64,000 bases of DNA from Vibrio quintilis. Lineage in GTDB: Bacteria; Pseudomonadota; Gammaproteobacteria; Enterobacterales; Vibrionaceae. The notes under the pieces are model-generated. The model was not told the DNA's origin. It saw only the letters and a program-made list of their open reading frames with translations, and did not search any database. The stretch covers positions 248,001 to 312,000 of the forward strand of contig NZ_AP024898.1 of the NCBI RefSeq assembly GCF_024529975.1, in the 5' to 3' direction. Of the stretch, positions 34,246-42,643 are shown piece by piece; the stretch's first letter is position 1; every line of letters starts with the position of its first letter. The position numbers were made by a program, and so were the translations under genes.

Positions 34246-36264
34246 TTATTCTCCTCCGGTGATATGATGGGGTTGATTTGAGAGACGCATAGACTGAACG
34301 GACAGAGCCGGAGCTGTGACTCGGTAATCTTTTTCAGCTGCGTATAAATCATCCTGATAGGCCAGGCTGCCCCACATTGCATTGGCATGGGCCCGTTTAA
34401 TAATACCTTTCTCAACCGGTGCGGGGGTCAGTTTTTCTGTGTGTGGATCGAATTGATAGGTCGCGGCGGGCTTGCCGGGCTGAAACAGCACCACCTGATG
34501 ATCGGCAGTCATCCAGCCGAAGTTTTTATCCCGCTGCATCAATGCCCGCTGTTTTTCTTTGGGGACCGTCCGGGTCAGGTCAAAACCAATCATCGGATGT
34601 TTGCTGCTGATGCCGGCCAGCGACAGCATGGTCGGCGCCAGATCGAGCTGGCTGACCAGCCGGTTATCCAGCCGGGGCGTGATGCCATCACCTAAAATGA
34701 TGGCCGGAATATGGAAATGAGCGACCGGCAGCGGTGTCGGGCCATAAGTCCGGGCATCGTGATCGGCAACAATCACAAATAAAGTATTGTGCCAGTAGTT
34801 GGACTGGCGGGCTTTCTCAATAAACTTTCCAAGTGCGTCATCTGCATATTTTACTGCATTTTGAACCGTATTTGCCGGTGTATTATAAGGCTTGATTCTG
34901 CCGGCCGGGTACTCAAACGGGCTGTGGTTCGAGCTGGAGAAAACCAGACTGAAAAATGGCTGGTTTTCAGCACTGAAGCGGGAGAACTGCGCATCTGCTT
35001 TCTGGTAGAGATCTTCGTCTGAAGCACCCCAGGAGCCAACAAATGCCGGTTGGCTGAAGGTTGGGAAATCTTCAATCCGGGTAAATCCGTTGCCAAGGAA
35101 AAAACTTTTCATATTATCGAAGTGGCTTTCGCCCCCGTAAATAAACTGGGTGGTGTAGCCCTGCGATTTCAGTAAATCCGCAACGGAGAAAAAGTGATGC
35201 TGACTCTTGCCCAGCTTCACCACTGAACGGGACGGTGTGGGCGGAAACCCGCTGACAACAGCTTCAATCCCACGTACGGAGCGGGTACCGGTTGCGTACA
35301 TTTGTTCAAAAGCCCAGCCTTGTCGCATCAGTTGATCAAGATGAGGCGAAGCATCGATACCGCCGAGGCTTTTCACAAACTGCGCGCCGTGGCTTTCCAG
35401 CAGCAACACCACAATATTTTTTTTCCTGTCCGGATAAGGCGTGATGTGATTTGCCAGCGTGGGCTGATGATCTGAAACGAAGTCCTGTTGACTGACATTC
35501 ATCGACTGACGAATTTCACGGATAATGTCTGCTTTAGCCATTTTGGGATAAAACTGAAAAGCACTGGCTTCATCAGAAATCTGTTTGGTCGCAAACAGCA
35601 CCGAATACGATGAGTTGAGGGTTAAATCGTTGAGCAGCGGATCGGTCGAAAAAGCAACCATCGCCGGATTCAGAGGCCGGTGTCCCAGTGTTGAGCGCGC
35701 GCCGGCAATCCCGCAGGCTAACACCAGAATTGCCAGCACCGGACGCCAGTACCAGCGAACGGCGCGGATGTTGCTGGTCCAGCTTTTGGTTTTGCGCCAG
35801 ATAAAAACTACAGCGAGTATGGTGAAAGCTGTTCCGGCTATCAGCGGTAGCTTATAGCCATGCCACAGCATGGTGAAGACTTCTTTCGGATAAGCGAGAT
35901 ATTCAATAAACAACCGGTTGGGTCTGAGATCGTATTCGGCAATAAACGTCGGTGTGGCGACTTCCATAAAGATAAGAAACATCAGGCCGCCGGTGAGCCA
36001 GAACCGTAAAATAAGTGGCCAGAAAGGTTCCAGCCTGCGGATACCGGACAGCCAGCACGAAAGGAATGCCGGAACAATCAACAGCCAGCAAACGGTGGCG
36101 ATATCCACTCTGAGACCATTGAGCAGTAACTGCGTCCAGGCATCATTGTGCGCTACCCGGTCAAACTGCCACAGGGCCAGTCCGGTCCGGAACAGGGTCA
36201 AAAAAATTAAGGCAGTGAAACCGGCAGTCAGGACTGCAAACAATGGTCCCGGTGATTTTTTCAT
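34246..36264 (-). CDS. LtaS-like sulfatase-fold membrane phosphotransferase
   Basis: The 672-residue protein has about five N-terminal membrane helices and a periplasmic sulfatase/alkaline-phosphatase-fold domain. Metal and nucleophile motifs: VVLLLESHG near residue 290 (Glu), TGTRSVRGIEAVVSGFPP near 330 (Thr nucleophile), YGGESHFDNM, and VADHDARTYG (Asp-His) near 500. It belongs to the LTA-synthase/phosphoglycerol-transferase family, which in Gram-negatives modifies periplasmic glucans or lipid A-like acceptors. A CTTAAG-N5-CTTAAG box lies 70 bp upstream of the ATG, suggesting control by the PmrA-like regulator at 21034. The acceptor is unknown. Confidence 0.88.
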   Translation of the reverse strand: MKKSPGPLFAVLTAGFTALIFLTLFRTGLALWQFDRVAHNDAWTQLLLNGLRVDIATVCWLLIVPAFLSCWLSGIRRLEPFWPLILRFWLTGGLMFLIFMEVATPTFIAEYDLRPNRLFIEYLAYPKEVFTMLWHGYKLPLIAGTAFTILAVVFIWRKTKSWTSNIRAVRWYWRPVLAILVLACGIAGARSTLGHRPLNPAMVAFSTDPLLNDLTLNSSYSVLFATKQISDEASAFQFYPKMAKADIIREIRQSMNVSQQDFVSDHQPTLANHITPYPDRKKNIVVLLLESHGAQFVKSLGGIDASPHLDQLMRQGWAFEQMYATGTRSVRGIEAVVSGFPPTPSRSVVKLGKSQHHFFSVADLLKSQGYTTQFIYGGESHFDNMKSFFLGNGFTRIEDFPTFSQPAFVGSWGASDEDLYQKADAQFSRFSAENQPFFSLVFSSSNHSPFEYPAGRIKPYNTPANTVQNAVKYADDALGKFIEKARQSNYWHNTLFVIVADHDARTYGPTPLPVAHFHIPAIILGDGITPRLDNRLVSQLDLAPTMLSLAGISSKHPMIGFDLTRTVPKEKQRALMQRDKNFGWMTADHQVVLFQPGKPAATYQFDPHTEKLTPAPVEKGIIKRAHANAMWGSLAYQDDLYAAEKDYRVTAPALSVQSMRLSNQPHHITGGE

Positions 36265-36333
36265 ACAGCATCCCTTTCAGTTAAATCTTCAGTCAAATCA
36301 TCAGCGTGGCTGGGTTCAGGGTATTGCTGGTTT

Positions 36334-36350
36334 CTTAAGAAACACTTAAG
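36334..36350. promoter_or_regulatory. Second PmrA/CarR-type box (CTTAAG-N5-CTTAAG)
   Basis: Two perfect CTTAAG half sites, 5 bp apart, have the same spacing as the box at 17487. It is 70 bp upstream of the LtaS-like start (minus strand) and 36 bp before the LexA box on the other side. Confidence 0.65.
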
Positions 36351-36385
36351 AGTTCTTCGTAAATGAGAGATTTATTTATAGATAA

Positions 36386-36420
36386 CTGTATTTGTATACA
36401 GTATTTTTATTGTGTATAAG
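36386..36420 (+). promoter_or_regulatory. LexA (SOS) box overlapping a sigma-70 promoter for tag
   Basis: CTGT-N8-ACAG (36386-36401, CTGTATTTGTATACAG) fits the enterobacterial/Vibrio SOS box, including flanking TA. It overlaps a -35 TTGTAT (36392-36397), which is 17 bp from the -10 TATAAG (36415-36420). LexA binding would block this promoter. Confidence 0.8.
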
Positions 36421-36515
36421 AAATGACCTGTGCTAACCTGAAACGAAAAACTGCCCCGGATAACCTTCAGTTGACCGGGGAATAAAAAAGTCAGGCATTC
36501 ACAGGAGGAAAGGTC

Positions 36516-37127
36516 ATGGATTCAACAGCATATATTGGTCCTGATGGCGCACCGCGCTGTCGCTGGTGTGGCGCAACGGAAGAATTTCTTGATTATCACG
36601 ATAAGGAATGGGGGTTTCCGGTAGCAGACGATCAGCGACTATTTGAAAAATTATGTCTGGAGAGTTTTCAGTCCGGTTTAAGCTGGCGAACGATTCTGGC
36701 AAAACGGGAAAATTTCCGTGAGGCTTTTGATCAGTTTGATATTCAGCGTGTGGCCGGATTTACCGCTGAGGATGTTGAAAGACTATTGCAGAATGAAGGC
36801 ATTGTACGCCACCGGGGGAAAATTGAAGCGGTGATTAATAATGCCCGGTGTGCGTTAAAGCTGATTGAGCAGGAGGGATCGCTGGCTGCTTATTTCTGGC
36901 GTCATGAGCCTGATCCTGCCACATTGCCGCCACCACAAACGGTTTCTCAGTCACCGGTGTCTGTTGAGATTTCAAAACAGCTGAAAAAAATGGGATGGAA
37001 ATTTGTCGGCCCGACAACCATTTATGCTTTTTTGCAGGCGATGGGGATGATCAACGATCATGAAGAAGGCTGTGTATTCCGGGAAAAGGTTGAACAGGCA
37101 AGAGCGGCTTTTCAGCGTCCTGTCTGA
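36516..37127 (+). CDS. tag: DNA-3-methyladenine glycosylase I
   Basis: The 203-residue Tag enzyme excises 3-methyladenine from alkylated DNA. The N-terminal RCRWCGATEEFLDYHDKEWGFPV holds zinc Cys and His ligands and the conserved DxEWG block. FEKLCLESFQSGLSWRTILAKRENFREAF is the helix-hairpin region, and KKMGWKFVGPTTIYAFLQAMGMINDHEEGC the conserved C-terminal block. AGGAGGAA precedes the ATG. The LexA-boxed promoter upstream suggests SOS induction, which is not the case for E. coli tag. Confidence 0.94.
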   Translation: MDSTAYIGPDGAPRCRWCGATEEFLDYHDKEWGFPVADDQRLFEKLCLESFQSGLSWRTILAKRENFREAFDQFDIQRVAGFTAEDVERLLQNEGIVRHRGKIEAVINNARCALKLIEQEGSLAAYFWRHEPDPATLPPPQTVSQSPVSVEISKQLKKMGWKFVGPTTIYAFLQAMGMINDHEEGCVFREKVEQARAAFQRPV

Positions 37128-37131
37128 GGTA

Positions 37132-37178
37132 TATAGCCAAACAACCTGAAGCATGCATCTTCAGGTTACCTGAGTATA
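37132..37178. repeat. Palindromic intergenic repeat, copy 9
   Basis: TATAGCCAAACAACCTGAAG pairs with CTTCAGGTTACCTGAGTATA with a few mismatches. It starts 4 bp after the tag stop. Confidence 0.82.
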
Positions 37179-37402
37179 ATCATGTCGAAACTCATCATGA
37201 GCTGAAAGCCCCGGAATCGCGTTAAACTTTTTATTTCACAGGCGGCACTGGTCAGGCACTGAATTGTCTCACTACGAGCCGGTTTGGTGCCTTATATTAG
37301 CGATTTTTGGCTTTTTAACTTATTGATTTTTAAATGTTTGTTTTTGTATGAAATATCACTGCCAAATGATAGCCTCTGAGTGGTTAAAAACAGGAGGTAT
37401 AC

Positions 37403-38059
37403 ATGAACAAAACTGATGAAGTGTTCCGGCAGGTTGATTTTTCCCATCAGGATTTGAGTGATTCCCGGTTTAATCGATGTAAATTTTATCAGTGTAATTT
37501 TCATCATACGGATTTGCGGGACGCCCACTTTATTGATTGCAGCTTTATTGAAAAAGAAGCGATTGAAGGATGTTATTTCGGGCAGAGCGATCTGCGGGAT
37601 GCATCCTTCAAAGGGTGTCAGCTTTCCATGTCAAACTTCTCCGGAGCAAACTGCTTCGGGATAGAATTCCGCAATTGTGACTTAAAAGGTGCGAACTTTA
37701 CCCGCGCTGGTTTTTCACTCAGGGTCAGTCATCAAATGGTTTTTTGCTCTGCTTATATCACCGGCTGCAATTTATCCTATGCCAATTTTGAACGGCAAAA
37801 TATCGAGAAATGTGACTTATTTGAAAACCGCTGGATCGGTACCAACCTGCAGAATGCCTCGTTAAGGGAATCCGATTTAAGCCGCAGTGTTTTTTCAGAG
37901 GACTGCTGGACGCAGTTTCAGATGCAGGGCTGTAACCTCAGCCATTCAGAGCTCAGTGGTCTGGATCCACGCAAAGTCGATCTGACCGGCGTGAAAATCT
38001 GTGACTGGCAGCAGGCGCAGTTGCTGGAACCGCTGGGCGTGATTGTGCTGCCGGATTAA
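37403..38059 (+). CDS. qnr: Qnr-family pentapeptide-repeat quinolone-resistance protein
   Basis: The 218-residue right-handed beta-helix protein of pentapeptide repeats (A(D/N)LxX) matches plasmid Qnr proteins in length and landmarks: VDFSHQDLSDSRF, EGCYFGQSDLRDASFKGCQLSMSNFSGANCFGIEFRNCDLKGANF, FCSAYITGCNLSYANFE, CDLFENRWIGTNL, SDLSRSVFSEDCW and LSGLDPRKVD. Qnr dimers bind DNA gyrase and topoisomerase IV and protect them from fluoroquinolones. AGGAGG precedes the ATG. No attC site or mobile gene flanks it, so it looks like a resident chromosomal allele. No LexA box is seen upstream, unlike qnrB. Confidence 0.92.
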   Translation: MNKTDEVFRQVDFSHQDLSDSRFNRCKFYQCNFHHTDLRDAHFIDCSFIEKEAIEGCYFGQSDLRDASFKGCQLSMSNFSGANCFGIEFRNCDLKGANFTRAGFSLRVSHQMVFCSAYITGCNLSYANFERQNIEKCDLFENRWIGTNLQNASLRESDLSRSVFSEDCWTQFQMQGCNLSHSELSGLDPRKVDLTGVKICDWQQAQLLEPLGVIVLPD

Positions 38060-38173
38060 CGATACCGAGCCATTTTCACTTCAGAGAATTTCCTTTTTAT
38101 TGATGAGGTTAATACTCTGATATCCTGCAGGTAGTTTTTCGCCGGATTTTGCTTTAGCATCACGCCAGCAACT

Positions 38174-38212
38174 GTACCCCAATCATCTGTTTCTTCAGGT
38201 AATTTGGGTATA
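38174..38212. repeat. Degenerate palindromic repeat, copy 10
   Basis: TACCCCAATCATCTG pairs poorly with TTCAGGTAATTTGGGTATA. It lies upstream of the hypothetical membrane protein gene. Confidence 0.55.
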
Positions 38213-38245
38213 CTTTCCTTATTTTATATGACTTCAGGGATGATG

Positions 38246-38806
38246 ATGAGTGACAGGCTCAGTTATTTAATTGAATGTTCCAGAGCAGCCCGCGAAGAGA
38301 TTCTTTTCCGGGTGAAGCACCGCGATACATGGTTGAAATTACAGTTGATTGTTCAGGCGATGCTTTGGGCAATTTCCAATAAAATTCAGGTGGGTTCCAT
38401 GGCCTCGATTGAGTCTGTACCTTATGTGCTCGCATTATCTTTTCCGGTCTCACTGGTGCTTGTCAGTTTGTATATTGTCGAAGACGGATTAATCGACCGG
38501 CTGTCAAAATATGTGGGCAGTTTATCTGATACAGAGCAACGGCTGTCCGGTAGTGACAATGAAATTGCGTGCTGGGACGCTTCTTCATTTCTGTCCGGTT
38601 ATACAAAAGGGAAGGTTACCGGGCTGAATATCCGGTTATTGGCGCAGTTCACTGTCTTCTTTGGTCTGCCGCTGTATTTAGCTGCGTTGTCTTATATTAA
38701 TGAAACATGGCCTGTCTGGCTGATGACCTCGCAGGGTGTTATTGCAGGTGCCATCCTGGTGATTATTGTAATGAGCTATCACCAGCGCAGGCAGAATCAG
38801 TTGTGA
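38246..38806 (+). CDS. Hypothetical inner-membrane protein
   Basis: The 186-residue protein has three or four membrane segments: LQLIVQAMLWAIS, YVLALSFPVSLVLVSLYIV, LLAQFTVFFGLPLYLAAL and LMTSQGVIAGAILVIIVMSY. Between them is a charged cytoplasmic stretch (VGSLSDTEQRLSGSDNE). I do not recognise the family. Three ATGs follow each other (38240, 38243, 38246); the last is 6 bases after CAGGGA and is preferred. A terminator and a duplicated fragment of another gene follow directly. Confidence 0.7.
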   Translation: MSDRLSYLIECSRAAREEILFRVKHRDTWLKLQLIVQAMLWAISNKIQVGSMASIESVPYVLALSFPVSLVLVSLYIVEDGLIDRLSKYVGSLSDTEQRLSGSDNEIACWDASSFLSGYTKGKVTGLNIRLLAQFTVFFGLPLYLAALSYINETWPVWLMTSQGVIAGAILVIIVMSYHQRRQNQL

Positions 38807-38820
38807 TATGTTCATACAAA

Positions 38821-38970
38821 AAACGGGGCAGTCATTCCCGCCCCGTTTTCCTGCACAATCATCAATCATTGCTCAATCAATGATTCACCGTCTTACAGAC
38901 AAAATTCTCTGCTTTTTCTGAATCACCGCTGCCTTTATAAACGGCAATTTGCGGATAAGGGCAGAGTGGG
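38821..38970 (-). repeat. 150-bp direct repeat, copy A: displaced 3' end of the tannase-family gene
   Basis: From the hairpin through GGGCAGAGTGGG this segment is nearly identical to 42644-42791, which is the terminator and last about 94 bases of the tannase-family gene. Differences are confined mainly to the hairpin loop and one base (GCTGCCTTTATAA versus GCTGCCCTTATAA). It carries only the C-terminal codons, so it is a non-functional tail fragment. Identity stops abruptly at 38970. Confidence 0.9.
38822..38849 (+). terminator. Terminator inside duplicated segment, copy A
   Basis: AACGGGGC and GCCCCGTT arms are followed by TTT. It has the same stem as the hairpin at 42645, with a different loop. 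Confidence 0.75.
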
Positions 38971-39146
38971 CTGACTCTCTGGACTCCATACGTTCGCTCT
39001 AAAGCCTATTTTGAGCAACGACTGGTCATATCAATATTGTGAAACATATAAAACAAAACTAATTCATATTAGTTTATTGTAACTGGTTGTATATTGTGTT
39101 GTTTTATCAGACCTGAATATTCACAAACTAACAGAAGGAATTTGGT

Positions 39147-42059
39147 ATGCCAGTTGTGATGCCTTTTGATGGCGCTACGTCGAGCGAACTATTTAAGAAC
39201 AACCTTTCCAGTCCTTATGGACATTATTTGTTCGGAAATAATCAACACTGGCACGGAGGCATGCATTTCACTGTTGATAAGCCGGTTCAGGCGATTGCTG
39301 AAGGAAAATTGATCGCTTTCAGAATGATGAATGATTACCTGACACATAAAATGTATGAAGAAAAGGATAAGTTTGTCAGTCTGAAGTACAGTAATTGTTT
39401 TGCACTGATTCAGCATCAGTTTGAAACATCTAAAGGTGCCAGACTGAACTATTACTCACTTTATATGCATTTGTTGCCTGTCAGTGAAATGGTCAAAGCA
39501 GGATATGATATTCCTGCCTTTTTAAAAACAGATAAAGGTCAGCCTCAGGATGCTTTGATAACAACGGATGAAGATATACCTTCGGGAGGATTAAATATTA
39601 GGGCGCCCGATAATGGGCGTGTTATTACTACGGCTCCTGTGGGGAGTGAGCTTGAACTATTAACAGTCCCGGCTGATTTGGCAACCAGTTCTGAATATAA
39701 AAAAATTTATCAATATATAAAGGCCGGGAAAAGCTATTATAAACTGGCAAAATTTACCGATGCCGATGGTCATATGTACAGCCCTGTTTATGCCTGTCTC
39801 GATTCTTCCAGAGCCAGAATTTCCGGAACTAAAGCTACAATTCTGACAGCGGAAGATAAAATTGATTACAGTAAAACAAAGCCCAAACCAGCCGTAACTA
39901 AAGGCTTAAATATGCGATATGGGGGAGCTGGTGGCCGGGTTATGCGAGTCATTGCTAAAGATACCAAAGTCAAAGTCATCGTGCCTGAAAAGGGGGACTG
40001 GGCAAAAGTGACTGAAATAGGAGGACAGGCTGCCCCTGATAATGGGTATATTTATATTAAGCCGAAGAAAGATAAGAAAAAACGGGTTACTTTGGATAAA
40101 AATGATGTTGATGAATCATTACTGGGGAGTGTGCAAATACCGGATGCAGAGATTGCAGTGAAAGATTTAATCGGCTATCCCGGTGCTAATTTATATGATC
40201 AACATTGCCTGCATTTCGAAATATTTACCGACGACTCTGTCGTGGATTTTATCAAAAATCTGAAGAATGAAGGTGATAAAAATATTCTTAAAATTCCCAG
40301 AGGTTCACGCCTGTATCAGTCCCGAAAGGTTCCGGAGAAGTATTTACAGAAAACCGAAGTTAAAAAATGGACAAAAATAGAGACATTACAGGATGTGACG
40401 GCAGGCGACTATACCAAATTTAAGTGTTCGGGAATGCTTGCTGTTTTGAAAAGAGCTCAGTTAGGTAATTATCATTCTGCGACCCGGTCATATGAATTGT
40501 TAACTGAGCAATCAGAGAACTATATGGATGCCTTTGGTGTAGCATTATCTGCATCAGCTAAATTAACATTCATTGATTATTGTACGGTATCAGGTGAAAC
40601 AACAAGCGATAAAAATACGGCATACCGCCTGATTTGCTTAGAGTGGGATACCAGCCAGCATAAGACATACTGGACCGAGAATAATGCACTTCATTTTATT
40701 ACTGAGAACGGGATTAGTTTCACAACTGAGCACATCAGTAAACTCTATCACGAAAACCCCGGTTTATATCAGTTCGATGAGATTAAAGATACGCCAGCGA
40801 CAACATTGACGCTTTCATCCGGGATATCTGAAACTAAAACCGGGTTACCATCGACAGATGATGTATATATGGATTTATCCGAATGTGAGTTCCGTCTTGA
40901 CCGGGATGGCAATGAATGGGTGGCCACGACACTACCTTTTGATCGCAAAGGCTCTTTATATTTATATCTGTTGCCTGATGGTATCGGAAACTGTAATAGT
41001 TTGCGTCCTCATACACAAAAGGGTTGGGTTCGATATGACAGAACCGAGCTTCTCTCTTCATTTAGCTGGCCGGGTTTCAGAATAGCGAAAGAGTCAGGGG
41101 TTGGCAGTAAAGATGCATTGATAGACTTTGACAATCTGAACCTGTTTTTCCAGAACCTGATTCAGGTGATTGACAGCGATCAGGATCAGGTAATTTCTCA
41201 TAAAGAGTTACAAAAAGCATGTCAGGATCCGTTGCTGGCAGAACGAATCAGCCGGCTGATTGTACAACATCCGACGGAATGGCAAGCTGATGCCTCATTG
41301 AGTAAATGGCAACATTTGAAAGAATTACTGAATTCTGACAAAGCCTTTGAAGCAACAAAAGAACATATCAGCAAGATAATTTGGTGGGATGAGGTGGAAG
41401 GGTTACCGAATGCTGAGAAGGTATATCATTTGAATCCGGTGAGTTTTATTAAGCAGCTTTTATTGATTGGGAAGTGGTATCCAATTCAATATGAAAATAT
41501 TTATGCTCATAGAATGAAAGCTTACTCCAAAAAGTTGATCAAGCCTTATAGTTATTTGAACTATCCCCTTGACAAGTCTGAAGGTCGGATCCGTGGTAAT
41601 TCAAGAGTCGCTGGCGATATATCTGAAAAGAATCAAAGAAAAGTAATTAATTATTTGTATGAAACGTCTAAGCGATTAAAGTTTACAAAAGATCAAGCTG
41701 CAGCTTTTATTGCTACTGCAGCTATTGAATCTGGGTTTAATCCTGATGCTGCTGCAGGTACTTCATCTGCTGCGGGAATTGGGCAATTTATCAAAAAAAC
41801 AGCAGGAGTATATGGAATGAAGTGTCCTGAAGATTGTTTTGATTATCAGAAAAATATTGATGCATTGGGGCAAATATTTAAGAATGAATATATGGTATAT
41901 TCTTCCAGAGATGGATACCAAGATCAGGAAGGCGCAATTATGCTCTATGCCTACCATCATGATGGACCGCATCCGAAGGATGATGGGTTGGGTATCAAAT
42001 TGGCAAAAGATGAATTTACAAAAAAATTTAAAATTGTGCTACGTAGTATAGAATGGTAA
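39147..42059 (+). CDS. Putative T6SS peptidoglycan-hydrolase effector (M23-like, SH3, EF-hand, lysozyme-like)
   Basis: A 970-residue protein. HWHGGMHF (residues about 32-39) and DQHCLHFEIF (about 350-360) resemble the two halves of an M23 peptidase metal site. Two SH3-like segments lie between (GLNIRAPDNGRV near 150 and GLNMRYGGAGGRV near 252). An EF-hand loop DSDQDQVISHKE is near 675. The last 130 residues hold a transglycosylase/lysozyme-like domain, IATAAIESGFNPDAAAGTSSAAGIGQF, with the probable catalytic Glu. No signal peptide, which fits type VI secretion. The next gene encodes a periplasmic protein resembling an immunity partner. No VgrG, Hcp or PAAR gene is nearby. AT-rich relative to the window, suggesting transfer. 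AGAAGGAA precedes the ATG. Confidence 0.78.
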   Translation: MPVVMPFDGATSSELFKNNLSSPYGHYLFGNNQHWHGGMHFTVDKPVQAIAEGKLIAFRMMNDYLTHKMYEEKDKFVSLKYSNCFALIQHQFETSKGARLNYYSLYMHLLPVSEMVKAGYDIPAFLKTDKGQPQDALITTDEDIPSGGLNIRAPDNGRVITTAPVGSELELLTVPADLATSSEYKKIYQYIKAGKSYYKLAKFTDADGHMYSPVYACLDSSRARISGTKATILTAEDKIDYSKTKPKPAVTKGLNMRYGGAGGRVMRVIAKDTKVKVIVPEKGDWAKVTEIGGQAAPDNGYIYIKPKKDKKKRVTLDKNDVDESLLGSVQIPDAEIAVKDLIGYPGANLYDQHCLHFEIFTDDSVVDFIKNLKNEGDKNILKIPRGSRLYQSRKVPEKYLQKTEVKKWTKIETLQDVTAGDYTKFKCSGMLAVLKRAQLGNYHSATRSYELLTEQSENYMDAFGVALSASAKLTFIDYCTVSGETTSDKNTAYRLICLEWDTSQHKTYWTENNALHFITENGISFTTEHISKLYHENPGLYQFDEIKDTPATTLTLSSGISETKTGLPSTDDVYMDLSECEFRLDRDGNEWVATTLPFDRKGSLYLYLLPDGIGNCNSLRPHTQKGWVRYDRTELLSSFSWPGFRIAKESGVGSKDALIDFDNLNLFFQNLIQVIDSDQDQVISHKELQKACQDPLLAERISRLIVQHPTEWQADASLSKWQHLKELLNSDKAFEATKEHISKIIWWDEVEGLPNAEKVYHLNPVSFIKQLLLIGKWYPIQYENIYAHRMKAYSKKLIKPYSYLNYPLDKSEGRIRGNSRVAGDISEKNQRKVINYLYETSKRLKFTKDQAAAFIATAAIESGFNPDAAAGTSSAAGIGQFIKKTAGVYGMKCPEDCFDYQKNIDALGQIFKNEYMVYSSRDGYQDQEGAIMLYAYHHDGPHPKDDGLGIKLAKDEFTKKFKIVLRSIEW

Positions 42060-42064
42060 TTAAT

Positions 42065-42523
42065 ATGAAAATAAAAATAGTCCTAACAGTATTGTTAATG
42101 TTATTTACGAATTCAATATATGCATCAATATTGGATGAATTACAACAAGTAAAAAATCAGCCTTGTCATTCAAAATCAGATAATGAAAGGGTTCATCTTT
42201 TTGAATGTGAAAAAGAGAAAGTGACTAATTTAAAGCATCTATTAAATAAAATAGAAAATCAATTCAGAGAACAAATAGGGAAAAGTAAGGAAAATATTTC
42301 CGGAAAAAAAGAAAAAATGAAACTCTCGTTTGAAAAGTCAGTTAAGTTATGGGATGAGTATTTCAAAGCACAAGATCAATTTGCTTCTGATTTCTTATGG
42401 GCAGGCACGCCTGATGATAATTTATATGCAGCTTATGGTGCGAGAAAAAAAGTCATTGAAAACCGTATTCTCACTCTTCAGGATGTTTATGAAAATTATT
42501 TTGTTTTTGATGATGAAGAATAA
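42065..42523 (+). CDS. Periplasmic protein, candidate immunity partner of the effector
   Basis: The 152-residue protein has a signal peptide (MKIKIVLTVLLMLFTNSIYA). The helical mature part has two cysteines spaced CHSKSDNERVHLFEC, reminiscent of LprI-like lysozyme inhibitors, and many Lys/Glu residues. The start at 42065 is 6 bp after the effector stop; an ATG at 42053 overlapping the effector would extend it by four residues. Its location, export signal and tight linkage to a secreted cell-wall hydrolase are the standard effector-immunity arrangement. The function is inferred from context, not from a confident family match. Confidence 0.68.
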   Translation: MKIKIVLTVLLMLFTNSIYASILDELQQVKNQPCHSKSDNERVHLFECEKEKVTNLKHLLNKIENQFREQIGKSKENISGKKEKMKLSFEKSVKLWDEYFKAQDQFASDFLWAGTPDDNLYAAYGARKKVIENRILTLQDVYENYFVFDDEE

Positions 42524-42610
42524 TAACTTTCCAATTATATTTTTTTTATAATCATGTGTCATGCTCATTTTTATAAATCCAGATATTGAGCACCTTTCGG
42601 CTGCACGCTG

Positions 42611-42640
42611 AACCCTGCATCTTCAGGTTGCTTGGGTATA
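42611..42640. repeat. Half palindromic repeat, copy 11
   Basis: Only the right arm (CTTCAGGTTGCTTGGGTATA) is present, directly adjoining repeat copy B. It may mark a junction of the inserted segment. Confidence 0.7.
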
Positions 42641-42643
42641 TAA

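Noticed and set aside
36454..36480. CCCCGG/CCGGGG hairpin before tag as a terminator
   Set aside because: It is followed by an A-rich rather than U-rich tract on the plus strand, so it is more likely a 5' leader structure.
36423..36485. 20-codon ORF just after the LexA-boxed promoter
   Set aside because: Its ATG lies upstream of or at the predicted transcription start and it has no ribosome site, so it is probably not translated.
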